A stretch of DNA of 64,000 nucleotides from an uncultured Acetatifactor sp. (GTDB lineage: Bacteria > Bacillota > Clostridia > Lachnospirales > Lachnospiraceae). The number at the start of each line of letters is the position of its first letter. Position 1 is the first letter of the stretch. Of this stretch, positions 25,277 through 34,041 are shown one piece after another. A program made the position numbers and the translations under genes. The notes under the pieces were generated by a model, which was given only the letters and a program-made list of their open reading frames with translations, made no database searches and was not told the origin of the DNA. The stretch spans positions 4,538 to 68,537 of the forward strand of contig CAJUFB010000015.1 in NCBI GenBank assembly GCA_910585805.1, given 5' to 3'.

Positions 25277-27367
25277 ATGGCAAAATATCTTGTAATCGTG
25301 GAATCTCCTACAAAAGTGAAGACCATCAAAAAGTTTCTGGGTTCCAGCTATGAGGTGGCCGCGACCAACGGGCATGTTCGGGATTTGCCGAAAAGTTCGC
25401 TGGGGATTGATATTGAACACAATTACGAACCGAAATATATCACGATCAGAGGGAAGGGCGACATTCTTGCCCATTTGCGCAAGGAAGTAAAGAAGGCGGA
25501 AAAAATATATCTGGCAACGGACCCGGACCGGGAAGGGGAAGCGATCTCCTGGCATCTGCTGTACGCTTTGAAGCTGGAAGAGAAGCTGGAAGAAAAAAAG
25601 GTATACCGGATCACTTTTAACGAGATTACAAAAAATGCGGTGAAGGAATCCCTGAAGAACGCGAGGGAAATAGACATGAACCTTGTGGATGCCCAACAGG
25701 CCAGGCGGCTTTTGGACCGTATGGTGGGATATCGGATCTCGCCTCTGCTGTGGAGCAAGATCAAGAGAGGCTTAAGCGCCGGGCGGGTACAGTCGGTGGC
25801 ACTGCGCATTATCTGCGACAGGGAAGAGGAGATCAATGCTTTTATCCCGGAAGAGTACTGGTCTCTGGATGTGGATCTGAAAGTGAAGGGAGAGAAGAAA
25901 CCCATCGCTGCAAAGTATTATGGCACTTTAAAAGAAAAACAGGGGATTTCTTCCAGGGAACAGGCAGAAGCCATTATGGAATCCCTGAAAGACGCGCGCT
26001 ACAGCGTGCGGGAAGTGAAAAAGGGAGAGCGTCTCAAAAAGGCTCCGCTGCCCTTTACCACCTCAACGCTCCAGCAGGAAGCGAACAAGGCGCTGAATTT
26101 TTCCACTCAGAAGACCATGCGGCTGGCGCAGCAGCTCTATGAAGGGGTAGACCTGAAAGGGGAAGGGACGGTGGGACTGATCACGTACCTGCGTACAGAC
26201 TCCACCAGGGTGTCAGGGGAAGCGGCAGAGGCAGCGGCGGATTTTGTGGGTGCCCACTATGGCGGGCAATATCGTTCGGCGCTTCAGGAAGAGAAAAAGG
26301 CCGGCCAGAGAATACAGGATGCCCATGAGGCGATCCGGCCTACGGATATAAAGCGCACGCCTGACAGCATAAAGGAGCAGATGCCCAGGGACTTGTTCCG
26401 GCTTTACCAGCTGATCTGGAAGCGATTTGTGGCCAGCCGCATGAGTCCGGCAAAGTACGAGACGACTTCTGTAAAGATCCAGGCTGCGGACAGTGTTTTT
26501 ACGCTGGCGGCATCCTCTTTGCGGTTTGACGGTTTTATGAAGGTATACAGTCTGAAAGAGGACAGGGAAGAAGACAATACTCTGTCCGTGGGATTGAATG
26601 AGGAAAGTGAGCTTTCCTTCCTGTCCTTTGATCCCCAGCAGCATTTCACCCAGCCGCCTGCCCACTACACGGAAGCCTCTCTTGTGAGGGAGCTGGAAGA
26701 GCTTGGCATAGGGCGTCCCAGTACCTATGCGCCTACCATTACCCTGATCATTGCCAGGCATTATGTGGTCAAGGAGGGGAAGAACCTCTATGTCACGGAG
26801 TTGGGGGAAGCCGTGAACAATATGATGAAGGAAGCCTTTCCGGCCATTGTGGATGTGCATTTCACGGCGGGGATGGAGCAGCTGCTGGACGGCGTGGAAG
26901 AAGGCAGTGTGAAGTGGAAGACGGTGGTATCCAATTTCTATCCGGATCTGGAGAAGGCGGTGCAGGCAGCGGAGAAGGCGCTGGAGCATATCTCCATTCA
27001 GGATGAGGTCAGTGATGAGGTATGCGAGCTCTGCGGAAAACAGATGGTGATCAAGTACGGTCCCCACGGACGTTTCCTTGCGTGTCCGGGATTTCCGGAT
27101 TGCCGCAATACCAAGCCTTATTTTGAGAAGATCGGTGTGCCGTGTCCGAAATGCGGCAGGGATATTGTGCTGAAGAAGACGAAGAAAGGCAGAAAGTACT
27201 ACGGTTGTATCGACAATCCGGACTGCGATTTTATGGTGTGGCAGAAGCCTGCGGGAGAGAATTGTCCTGACTGCGGCGCGCCGCTGTTGGTGAAGGGAAA
27301 CAAATTAGTATGTTCCAATGCGGAGTGCGGGTATAATATACCGGCGGAAGTGCCGAAGAAAGCATAA
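25277..27367 (+). CDS. topA: DNA topoisomerase I
   Basis: A 696-residue type IA topoisomerase that relaxes negative supercoils. The Toprim domain is at the N-terminus (YLVIVESPTKVKTIKKFLG, ATDPDREGEAISWHL). The active-site tyrosine is Tyr304 in GLITYLRTDSTRVS. C-terminal zinc ribbons follow, with CxxC pairs in CELCGKQM, CPKCGRDI and CPDCGAPL (about residues 585-690), giving three C4 zinc fingers. ATG 25277 has AAGGGGG upstream; the earlier ATG at 25250 lacks a Shine-Dalgarno. The topA-codY order is the same as in Bacillus, except that trmFO, xerC and hslVU are not between them. Confidence 0.97.
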   Translation: MAKYLVIVESPTKVKTIKKFLGSSYEVAATNGHVRDLPKSSLGIDIEHNYEPKYITIRGKGDILAHLRKEVKKAEKIYLATDPDREGEAISWHLLYALKLEEKLEEKKVYRITFNEITKNAVKESLKNAREIDMNLVDAQQARRLLDRMVGYRISPLLWSKIKRGLSAGRVQSVALRIICDREEEINAFIPEEYWSLDVDLKVKGEKKPIAAKYYGTLKEKQGISSREQAEAIMESLKDARYSVREVKKGERLKKAPLPFTTSTLQQEANKALNFSTQKTMRLAQQLYEGVDLKGEGTVGLITYLRTDSTRVSGEAAEAAADFVGAHYGGQYRSALQEEKKAGQRIQDAHEAIRPTDIKRTPDSIKEQMPRDLFRLYQLIWKRFVASRMSPAKYETTSVKIQAADSVFTLAASSLRFDGFMKVYSLKEDREEDNTLSVGLNEESELSFLSFDPQQHFTQPPAHYTEASLVRELEELGIGRPSTYAPTITLIIARHYVVKEGKNLYVTELGEAVNNMMKEAFPAIVDVHFTAGMEQLLDGVEEGSVKWKTVVSNFYPDLEKAVQAAEKALEHISIQDEVSDEVCELCGKQMVIKYGPHGRFLACPGFPDCRNTKPYFEKIGVPCPKCGRDIVLKKTKKGRKYYGCIDNPDCDFMVWQKPAGENCPDCGAPLLVKGNKLVCSNAECGYNIPAEVPKKA

Positions 27368-27424
27368 TAGCGGCTGAGATTGACTTATATTTTTGCGCAA
27401 TATAAAAAATTTGAGAGTTTTACA

Positions 27425-27453
27425 TTGTATTCAGGAATTTTTTGTGATATACT
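27425..27453 (+). promoter_or_regulatory. Sigma-A extended -10 promoter for codY
   Basis: TTGTAT (27425-27430), 17 bases, TATACT (27448-27453) with a TGA extension directly before the -10. The AATTTTTTGTGATAT stretch overlapping the spacer matches the CodY box at about 10 of 15 positions, too weak to call autoregulation. Confidence 0.72.
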
Positions 27454-27576
27454 GTAAGCTGTCAGCAAAGTAAGCGGTCGCTGAGCATCCAATTGTTTTG
27501 TTAGTCTCCAGGGCGAAAATTCAAGATGTGCGAGGTGATTGCGCATGTCCATGGGCATCAAAACGGAGGGATGCGT

Positions 27577-28365
27577 ATGAGTAGTGTACAGCTTCTGGAT
27601 AAAACCAGAAAAATTGGTAATTTGTTGCATAATAATAATTCCAGCAAGGTCGTATTTAACGATATCTGCACGGTGATGCGGGAAATTCTCAATTCGAATG
27701 TCCTGGTTATCAGCCGCAAGGGTAAAGTCCTGGGGATTGGGAAAGCAGAGGGCGTGCAGCCAATCACGGAGCTGATCAATGAGAACGTGGGGGGATTTGT
27801 GGACTCCATGCTGAACGAGAGACTGCTTGGGGTTCTTTCTACCAAGGAAAATGTAAATCTGGCCACATTGGGATTTGAAAGCACGGACGTGAAGAAGTTT
27901 CAGGCCATTATCACACCCATCGGCATTGCGGGGGAGCGGCTGGGCACGTTATTTATCTACAAATGTGATGTTCAGTATGACATAGACGATATTATTTTAT
28001 GCGAATATGGCACGACGGTAGTGGGACTTGAAATGCTGCGGGCAGTAAGTGAGGAAAACGCCGAGGAAAGCCGTAAGCTGGCGGTGGTAAGGTCAGCTAT
28101 CAGCACGCTTTCTTTTTCGGAGATGGAAGCTATTACACATATCTTTGACGAGCTGAACGGGATGGAAGGCATCCTGGTAGCCAGCAAGATCGCGGACAGG
28201 GTGGGGATCACCCGGTCAGTTATTGTAAATGCGCTGAGAAAGTTTGAAAGCGCAGGGGTTATTGAATCGCGTTCTTCCGGAATGAAGGGAACTTATATAA
28301 AAGTGCTGAATGATGTGGTGTTTGACGAGATTGAGGAGCTGAAACATCAGAATCGGCATGAGTGA
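27577..28365 (+). CDS. codY: GTP- and branched-chain-amino-acid-sensing repressor CodY
   Basis: A 262-residue CodY. The N-terminal GAF domain (about 1-155: SSVQLLDKTRKIGNLL, FNDICTVMREILNSNVLVIS) binds isoleucine, leucine or valine. The C-terminal winged helix (about 200-255: VASKIADRVGITRSVIVNAL, KFESAGVIESRS) binds DNA. CodY senses GTP and amino acids and represses stationary-phase and, in Bacillus, motility genes. ATG 27577 is chosen with GGAGGG at 27565-27570; the ATG at 27571 would be too close. Its place just upstream of flgB conserves the Bacillus codY-fla/che arrangement. Confidence 0.96.
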   Translation: MSSVQLLDKTRKIGNLLHNNNSSKVVFNDICTVMREILNSNVLVISRKGKVLGIGKAEGVQPITELINENVGGFVDSMLNERLLGVLSTKENVNLATLGFESTDVKKFQAIITPIGIAGERLGTLFIYKCDVQYDIDDIILCEYGTTVVGLEMLRAVSEENAEESRKLAVVRSAISTLSFSEMEAITHIFDELNGMEGILVASKIADRVGITRSVIVNALRKFESAGVIESRSSGMKGTYIKVLNDVVFDEIEELKHQNRHE

Positions 28366-28437
28366 AGACGGGACATCGGGTGCAGGGATGTGCATCGCGG
28401 AAGATGGAGCGCCGATCTGACGGACAGAAGAAAATGA

Positions 28438-28590
28438 AATATGAATCAAAAGGATTTGGACTGGCACAGTGCGCTGTGCCATAAGATAAAAGGACTTATG
28501 TTGACGTGGCAATGGGAGAGAGTTTCATTGTCCGGTTTGGTGCAATGGAAATTCTGTGTTTTCATCGCATGCAAATAAGTCCTTTTTTCC
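28438..28590 (+). ncRNA. Structured RNA element or terminator after codY
   Basis: TGGCACAG/CTGTGCCA (28462-28469 and 28474-28481) is a perfect 8-bp hairpin with a 4-base loop. Directly after it AAAAGGACTTAT (28488-28499) pairs over 12 bp with ATAAGTCCTTTT (28575-28586), followed by more T residues. Between the arms lies a further hairpin GGCAATG/CATTGTC (about 28510-28534). The last stem plus T run looks like an intrinsic terminator closing a multibranched RNA. It could be the codY terminator or a small RNA or riboregulator. Confidence 0.45.
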
Positions 28591-28604
28591 TTTTGAAAAT
28601 AGAG

Positions 28605-28880
28605 ATATACTCGTGAACGCATTTAATTGCCGTATTCAGCCCTGGATAGCGTATGCGTTCACACGTTATACTGTGCAGACCGGAAATTATTTGCGTTTAG
28701 GGGTATAATTTGCGGACGGTTGTCGGGTCTGGCAATATTTACAAGGATAAAATAATATGTTTTTTGGATTTTGTATATTGTAATTTATGTGGATTTACTA
28801 TAATATAGTTGAGTGGATAGAATTAAGCTTGTGAGCGCATTCGTTTGCTGTTTTGTTTTCTGAATTCAGAAGCGCTCACT
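28605..28880. promoter_or_regulatory. flgB upstream region with two related inverted repeats
   Basis: GTGAACGCAT (28613-28622) faces ATGCGTTCAC (28653-28662). GTGAGCGC (28831-28838) faces GCGCTCAC (28872-28879). The two left arms are similar over 18 bases. Perfect TATAAT boxes occur at 28704-28709 and 28799-28804, the latter with TTGTAA 15 bases upstream. These are the best candidates for the fla/che promoter, though neither has an ideal -35. No sigma-28 box was seen. Confidence 0.45.
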
Positions 28881-28975
28881 TGTCATTCATTTGTTTCGGC
28901 AAATGTTTTTGACCGTGAGTATAAATTCGCGTGATATTTTGAACAGGATAGAGGACGCCGTGAAAGGAGAGGAAA

Positions 28976-29365
28976 ATGTTTCAGTCAAGTGTATTCGACT
29001 ATGTGAACGTATTGGATAAGGCGGCGGATGCCAGCTGGCTCCGCAACGATGCCATCGGAAATAATCTGGCCAATGTGGACACACCGGGTTATAAGAGACA
29101 GGATGTGGCATTTGAGGATGTGCTGAAAAGGGAACTGGGGTTTGGCCGTTATAAGACAACGGACGCAAAGGTGGCTGCCATTAACACCAGCAGATTGGTT
29201 CCGACCATATTTACAGATCATGGAAATTATTCTTACCGTCTGGATAAGAATAACGTTGATGTGGATACGGAAGGAGTCATGCTGGCGGAGAATCAGCTGA
29301 AATACCAGGGACTTATGACAGGGATCAATCAGGAATTTCTGAATCTGCAGACTGTTATGAAGTGA
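28976..29365 (+). CDS. flgB: Flagellar basal-body rod protein FlgB
   Basis: A 129-residue proximal rod subunit, usual length. The N-terminal rod motif (LRNDAIGNNLANVDTPGYKR) is the shared flagellar axial-protein pattern, followed by VAFEDVLKREL. The C-terminus (LAENQLKYQGLMTGINQEFLNLQTVMK) is the second half of the axial coiled coil. It is exported by the flagellar apparatus without a signal peptide. GAAAGGAGAGG precedes the ATG. It is the first gene of the fla/che cluster. Confidence 0.95.
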   Translation: MFQSSVFDYVNVLDKAADASWLRNDAIGNNLANVDTPGYKRQDVAFEDVLKRELGFGRYKTTDAKVAAINTSRLVPTIFTDHGNYSYRLDKNNVDVDTEGVMLAENQLKYQGLMTGINQEFLNLQTVMK

Positions 29366-29449
29366 CAGGGGCAGGTGTTTTTCTGATGCTGTTTTGTTTT
29401 TGGAACCAATGGTCTTTTGAGACTATATTTTGAGAGAGGAGCAAGAATT

Positions 29450-29965
29450 ATGAGCATGTTTTCTGCTTTTAATATCAATGCTACAGGCATGACCGCAGAG
29501 AGATACCGGATGGATGTTATCTCCGAGAATGTGGCAAATGCAAATACGACAAGGACGGCTGACGGCACCCCCTACCGCAGGAAGGTGGTTTCCTTTGCAG
29601 AGAAGACATATCAGGCTTCTTTTCAGCATATTCTGGGGCGGCAGACGCATATACATTCATCCTCAGGGACGAATGCCAACATGACACATACCCATGAGGT
29701 GGCACATACCCACACAGGACAGGGATATACAGGGAACGGTGTCAAGGTGAACGGTCTGTATGAGGACCATGTGACAGAGATGAATATGGTATATGACCCG
29801 TCTCATCCCGATGCGGACGAGAATGGCTATGTTACATATCCCAATGTGAATATTATTACAGAGATGACCAATATGATAGATGCAAGCCGTGCTTATGAAG
29901 CCAATGCCACTGCCTTCAATGCCACCAAGGCCATGATGCAGAAGGGACTGGAGATCGGTTCATGA
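29450..29965 (+). CDS. flgC: Flagellar basal-body rod protein FlgC with His-rich insert
   Basis: A 171-residue rod protein, longer than the usual 134-150. The N-terminus FNINATGMTAERYRMDVISE and C-terminus VNIITEMTNMIDASRAYEAN are standard FlgC. The extra length is a histidine-rich loop (about residues 60-89: seven His, in ILGRQTHIHS and THTHEVAHTHTG) inserted before GVKVNGLYED. ATG 29450 with GAGGAGC upstream is chosen over the earlier frame start. It follows flgB by 84 bases. Confidence 0.95.
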   Translation: MSMFSAFNINATGMTAERYRMDVISENVANANTTRTADGTPYRRKVVSFAEKTYQASFQHILGRQTHIHSSSGTNANMTHTHEVAHTHTGQGYTGNGVKVNGLYEDHVTEMNMVYDPSHPDADENGYVTYPNVNIITEMTNMIDASRAYEANATAFNATKAMMQKGLEIGS

Positions 29966-30073
29966 TGAGCGGCTGCTTTCAGGTGTATGGAAACAGATGA
30001 CCGGTGGGGATTTTTGCTGGAAGAGAAGCATATCTGATCCGGGTCGGATATAATAAGGAAAGGCATACATATT

Positions 30074-30418
30074 ATGGATTTATCAGCGATCACACCAATC
30101 AACGGACTGGGCACAGTCACGGATGTCAGTCCTTCAGGGCGTACATCCTTTACCGGAGTCCTTACGGAAAAGAACGATGCGGCAGAAGGGACTCTGTTTG
30201 ATTCCTTTTTAAACTCTGCCATCAATAACATCAAGACCACAAATGAATATCTTTCCGATGCGGAAGATATGAATATCAAGTTTGCCATGGGTGAGACAGA
30301 GAATGCCCACGATCTGACCATTGCGCTGCAGAAAGCTTCTACGGCGCTGCAGTATACGGTGGCAGTCAGGGATAAACTTCTGGATGCATACAAAGAACTC
30401 ATGCAGATGCAGATTTAG
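30074..30418 (+). CDS. fliE: Flagellar hook-basal body protein FliE
   Basis: A 114-residue MS ring-rod junction protein. The C-terminal pattern (NIKFAMGETENAHDLTIALQ, then VAVRDKLLDAYKELMQMQI) is the conserved FliE ending. The N-terminal 50 residues are Thr/Ser-rich and variable, as in other species. AAGGAAAGG is upstream. Its position between flgC and fliF is conserved. Confidence 0.95.
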   Translation: MDLSAITPINGLGTVTDVSPSGRTSFTGVLTEKNDAAEGTLFDSFLNSAINNIKTTNEYLSDAEDMNIKFAMGETENAHDLTIALQKASTALQYTVAVRDKLLDAYKELMQMQI

Positions 30419-30491
30419 GAAAAGCAAAAGCATGGATGCCGCAGAAGTGGATTGAAATGAGGAATTTAGATATGACTAGGAGAGAAGTACC

Positions 30492-32099
30492 ATGGCTGAC
30501 AAGCTAAAAGAGATACCAGGAAAAATACTGGAATGGTGGAATAAATTTACCAACAGGCAGAAGACCATTATTGTCATAATCGCTGCCGCTGTTGTATTCA
30601 CCTTTGTCATCGTTATATATACTTTCACCAAACCTGAATACATCAGGCTTGGAACTTATGAGAACACCACTACCGCGGCAGAGATTGTGGAAATACTTGA
30701 TGGAGCCGGTATCACCCACCGGGAGTCGGCGGATGCGCTGACCGTGGAAGTGCAGAGCGGTCAGGTGGCACAGGCGAAGCTGGCAATCGCCGCTGAAGGG
30801 TATGTGCCGGATGACCTGAAGTACAGTGACTACGTACAGAGCGGGATGTCTACCACATCAGCGGACAGAAACAATCAATATCCGCTTTTCCTGGCGAAAT
30901 ATATGGAAAATACGTTTCGCCAGGCAACGCCTGTGAAGGATGTAAGCGTGGGGCTGACTCTGGCACAGAATACAGGAAGGCTCAGTGAAACAAAGCAGGA
31001 ATCCCATGCGTATATCCAGGTGACTGTGGATGAAAGCTTTACGGCGGCAAATGCGACAGCCATGGCGAAAGGGGCTGCCACTTTCCTGGGAAATGATTCT
31101 ACGGCAAATATTACCATCGTGGATCAGAATTTCAATATCCTGTATGCCGGAGGAGATGAATATTCCACCATGGGGATTGCCAGTTCCATGCAGGAACTGA
31201 AGAACCAGGCGGCCCTGTGGATGACAAACCAGGTGAAGAAAGTGCTGTTGGGTACGAAACAGTACATGACGATAGAAGTAGCCAGTCATCTGGATGTGGA
31301 TTTTTCCGATTACACCCAGCGTGTGACCGAGTACTACACCAACAATGAAAATGGCAACGGCCAGATCACCCATCAGGATCTCTATAATCTGGAGAGCACC
31401 AACGGTGTGGAGGGGGTTCCCGGGACGGATTCCAACGGGGAGGATCTGACAGGCTATGTTAATCCGGATTCCAGCGGAGGAACCACTACTTCCAGCGAGT
31501 CGAGTACGGAATATCAGCCGAATGTGTCGGAGACCGTGACCAACGGGCCGGCGGGAAGTATCCGGTACGAGAATTCTTCTCTGTCAGTATCCATGATCAG
31601 GTATCGTGAATATAATGAGGAGACGGTGGAAAAACAGGGACTTCTGGACGTTATTTCCTGGGAGGAATTCAAGGAACAGAACAGAGACAGCATCAAGCAG
31701 GAAGTAGATGAGGATTTTTTCCGGCTGGTGGCCAATGCAAGCGGCATCAGCGAAGATAAGATCACCATCGTTGCTTATGAAGAGCCTGTTTTTTACGATA
31801 AGGAAGGATTCAGTCTCAGCGCTACGGATATCACAAGTATTGTGATGATTATACTGATCCTGGCATTGCTTCTCTTCGTGGTTCTGCGCAGTATGGGACC
31901 CAGGAAGAAGGCAGTGGAGGAAGAGCAGGAACTGCCCGTGGAAGAGATTCTCCAGTCTACTCAGCCCGAGGCTACAGTGGAGGATATTGATGTGGAGGCC
32001 AAGTCCGACACGCGCAGGATGGTTGAGAAGTTTGTGGATGAGAATCCGGAAGCGGCGGCGAATCTGCTGCGGAACTGGTTGAATGAAGATTGGAATTAG
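30492..32099 (+). CDS. fliF: Flagellar MS-ring protein FliF
   Basis: A 535-residue MS-ring subunit with two membrane helices (about residues 24-44 and 445-465) and the periplasmic ring-building domains between (YIRLGTYENTTTAAEIVEIL, YMENTFRQATPVKDVSVGLT). A Ser/Thr/Gly-rich loop (about 305-345) corresponds to the variable collar region. The C-terminal cytoplasmic tail (VDENPEAAANLLRNWLNEDW) is the FliG-binding peptide and is intact. AGGAGAG precedes the ATG. Confidence 0.96.
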   Translation: MADKLKEIPGKILEWWNKFTNRQKTIIVIIAAAVVFTFVIVIYTFTKPEYIRLGTYENTTTAAEIVEILDGAGITHRESADALTVEVQSGQVAQAKLAIAAEGYVPDDLKYSDYVQSGMSTTSADRNNQYPLFLAKYMENTFRQATPVKDVSVGLTLAQNTGRLSETKQESHAYIQVTVDESFTAANATAMAKGAATFLGNDSTANITIVDQNFNILYAGGDEYSTMGIASSMQELKNQAALWMTNQVKKVLLGTKQYMTIEVASHLDVDFSDYTQRVTEYYTNNENGNGQITHQDLYNLESTNGVEGVPGTDSNGEDLTGYVNPDSSGGTTTSSESSTEYQPNVSETVTNGPAGSIRYENSSLSVSMIRYREYNEETVEKQGLLDVISWEEFKEQNRDSIKQEVDEDFFRLVANASGISEDKITIVAYEEPVFYDKEGFSLSATDITSIVMIILILALLLFVVLRSMGPRKKAVEEEQELPVEEILQSTQPEATVEDIDVEAKSDTRRMVEKFVDENPEAAANLLRNWLNEDWN

Positions 32100-32114
32100 C
32101 GAGGTACATAAATC

Positions 32115-33137
32115 ATGCCAAAGACTGCTGCAAGCGAGGGGGGAATCAAGGGAGTTCAGAGGGCGGCCATCCTTTTGATATCCCTGGGACCGGAGCGTTC
32201 TGCCGGTATCTTTAAACATTTGAAGGAAGAAGAGATAGAGGAACTGACACTGGAGATTGCCAATACCAGAAGCGTGACCCCGCAGGTGAAGGAAGAAGTG
32301 ATCAATGAGTTCTACGAGGTCTGCCTGGCTCAGCAGTACATTGCGGAAGGCGGTATCGGCTATGCCAAGGATCTGCTGGAGAAAGCGCTGGGCGCAGAGA
32401 AGGCAATGGATGTCATCGGCAAGCTGACGGCATCGCTGCAGGTGAAGCCTTTCGAGTTTGTGCGTAAGACGGATGCTACACAGCTGATCAACTTTATACA
32501 GGATGAGCATCCTCAGACTGTTGCGCTGATCTTGTCCTATCTGGTACCGCAGCAGGCTGCGCAGGTGGTGTCGGCACTGCCTCCGGAAAAGCAGGCGGAT
32601 GTGGCAAGGCGTATTGCAGTCATGGATCGCACCAGCCCCGAGATCATCAAGGAGGTGGAGAAAGTGCTGGAATCCAAGCTTGCAAGCCTGGTCAATCAGG
32701 ATTACACCATCATCGGCGGTGTGGATGCCGTGGTGGAGATCCTGAATACAGTGGATCGAGGTACAGAGCGTCATATCATGGAGACTCTGGAAGTGGAAGT
32801 GCCGGAGCTGGCGGAAGAGATCAGGAAGAAGATGTTCGTATTCGAGGATATCCTGCTTCTGGACGACAGAGCCATTCAGCGTGTGCTGCGTGATGTGGAG
32901 AATAATGATCTGTCCGTGGCTCTGAAGAACGCAAATGAAGAAGTCAAAAATGCGATATTTAATAATGTATCCAAGCGTCTTGCCGTTATGATCAAGGAAG
33001 ATATGGACTTCATGGGACCTGTCCGTATGAAGGATGTGGAAGAGGCGCAGCAGAAGATCGTCAATATCATCAGAAAACTGGAGGATTCGGGTGAAATCGT
33101 AATCTCCAGAGGCGGAGGTGACGAGATCGTTGTATAG
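32115..33137 (+). CDS. fliG: Flagellar motor switch protein FliG
   Basis: A 340-residue C-ring rotor protein that touches FliF, FliM and the MotA stator. It has the usual three domains: N-terminal (AAILLISLGPERSAGIFKHL), middle with FVRKTDATQLINFIQDEHPQ (EHPQ motif), and C-terminal with FEDILLLDDRAIQRVLRDVE, the charged torque helix. Length is normal. The start ATG follows fliF by 15 bases. It overlaps the fliH start region by 8 bases. Confidence 0.97.
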   Translation: MPKTAASEGGIKGVQRAAILLISLGPERSAGIFKHLKEEEIEELTLEIANTRSVTPQVKEEVINEFYEVCLAQQYIAEGGIGYAKDLLEKALGAEKAMDVIGKLTASLQVKPFEFVRKTDATQLINFIQDEHPQTVALILSYLVPQQAAQVVSALPPEKQADVARRIAVMDRTSPEIIKEVEKVLESKLASLVNQDYTIIGGVDAVVEILNTVDRGTERHIMETLEVEVPELAEEIRKKMFVFEDILLLDDRAIQRVLRDVENNDLSVALKNANEEVKNAIFNNVSKRLAVMIKEDMDFMGPVRMKDVEEAQQKIVNIIRKLEDSGEIVISRGGGDEIVV

Positions 33138-33978
33138 TAATCTGCTTAAACGTTTTTCCATTGAGACTCCGGCAGCTGACGGAAAACGTGTCATTGACAG
33201 CAATGGGTTGCTGAAGAAACGTCAGGAGAAAATGGCCGAAGAGAATGCGCGCAGGGAAAGCGACGGAGGCGGCTTTGTCTCCGGACTGATGCCGGTGGAT
33301 GTCCTTGAAGCCCCGGAAGACGGGGGCAATCTCATCAAGGCGCAGGATGAGGCGAAAGAAATTCTGGAACAGGCAAGATCGGAAGCCGACGGCATACTGA
33401 CAGAGGCCCGGGCTGAGGCGGAAAAAATCCGCAGGGAAGTAAAGGCGCAGGCAGAGGCAGAGAAAATGCAGGTGATCGATCGGGCGAAACAGCAGGGATA
33501 TAGTGAAGGTCTGGCGAAGGCACAGGCCCATGAAAATGCCATGGAACAGGGGTATCTGGAGCGTGCGCGCGCACTGGAGGATGCCTACCAGCAGCAGGTG
33601 GATATCCTGGAACCCAGATTTGTGGATACCATCACAGGTATTTACGAGCATATATTTAATGTGGAGCTTTCATCCTGCCGTGAGATACTGACTTATCTGA
33701 TCGCCACAGTATTACATAATCTGGAAGGAAGCCGCAGTTTTATCATACATGTGTCGAAGGATGACTATGCCTATGTCAGCATGCAGAAAAAGCAGATGCT
33801 GGCAGGTGTGGTTTCCGAGAATACAAGTGTGGATGTGGTGGAGGATCTGACTCTGAGCAAAAATGACTGCATGATCGAGACAGAGAACGGCATTTTTGAC
33901 TGTGGGTTGGGAACGCAGTTGTCAGAGCTGAAAAAGAGGTTGATGCTTCTTTCCTGGTCAGGGGAAGAAGAGCAGTAA
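33130..33978 (+). CDS. fliH: Flagellar assembly protein FliH
   Basis: A 282-residue stator-like regulator of the export ATPase FliI. A long central helix rich in Ala/Glu (about residues 75-150: AKEILEQARSEADGILTEAR, then AEAEKIRREVKAQAEAEK) resembles the V/F-ATPase peripheral stalk. The C-terminal globular part (FIIHVSKDDYAYV, ILTYLIATVL) fits FliH. The start chosen is TTG 33130 with GGAGGTG 9 bases upstream, inside the fliG 3' end; the GTG at 33118 would be part of that Shine-Dalgarno. Overlap implies translational coupling to fliG. Confidence 0.88.
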   Translation: MYSNLLKRFSIETPAADGKRVIDSNGLLKKRQEKMAEENARRESDGGGFVSGLMPVDVLEAPEDGGNLIKAQDEAKEILEQARSEADGILTEARAEAEKIRREVKAQAEAEKMQVIDRAKQQGYSEGLAKAQAHENAMEQGYLERARALEDAYQQQVDILEPRFVDTITGIYEHIFNVELSSCREILTYLIATVLHNLEGSRSFIIHVSKDDYAYVSMQKKQMLAGVVSENTSVDVVEDLTLSKNDCMIETENGIFDCGLGTQLSELKKRLMLLSWSGEEEQ

Positions 33979-34041
33979 AGGAAATTGTCTGAACATATGC
34001 GGAACTGAAAACGGCATGTGTGTGAAACAGGAGGAAGTTTT

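Noticed and set aside
27436..27455. CodY-box-like sequence in the codY promoter
   Set aside because: Only about 10 of 15 positions match the consensus in an AT-rich spacer, which is expected by chance.
28366..28975. Cyclic-di-GMP riboswitch or sigma-28 promoter before flgB
   Set aside because: Looked for the GEMM core and for TAAA-N15-GCCGATA-type boxes; neither is present.
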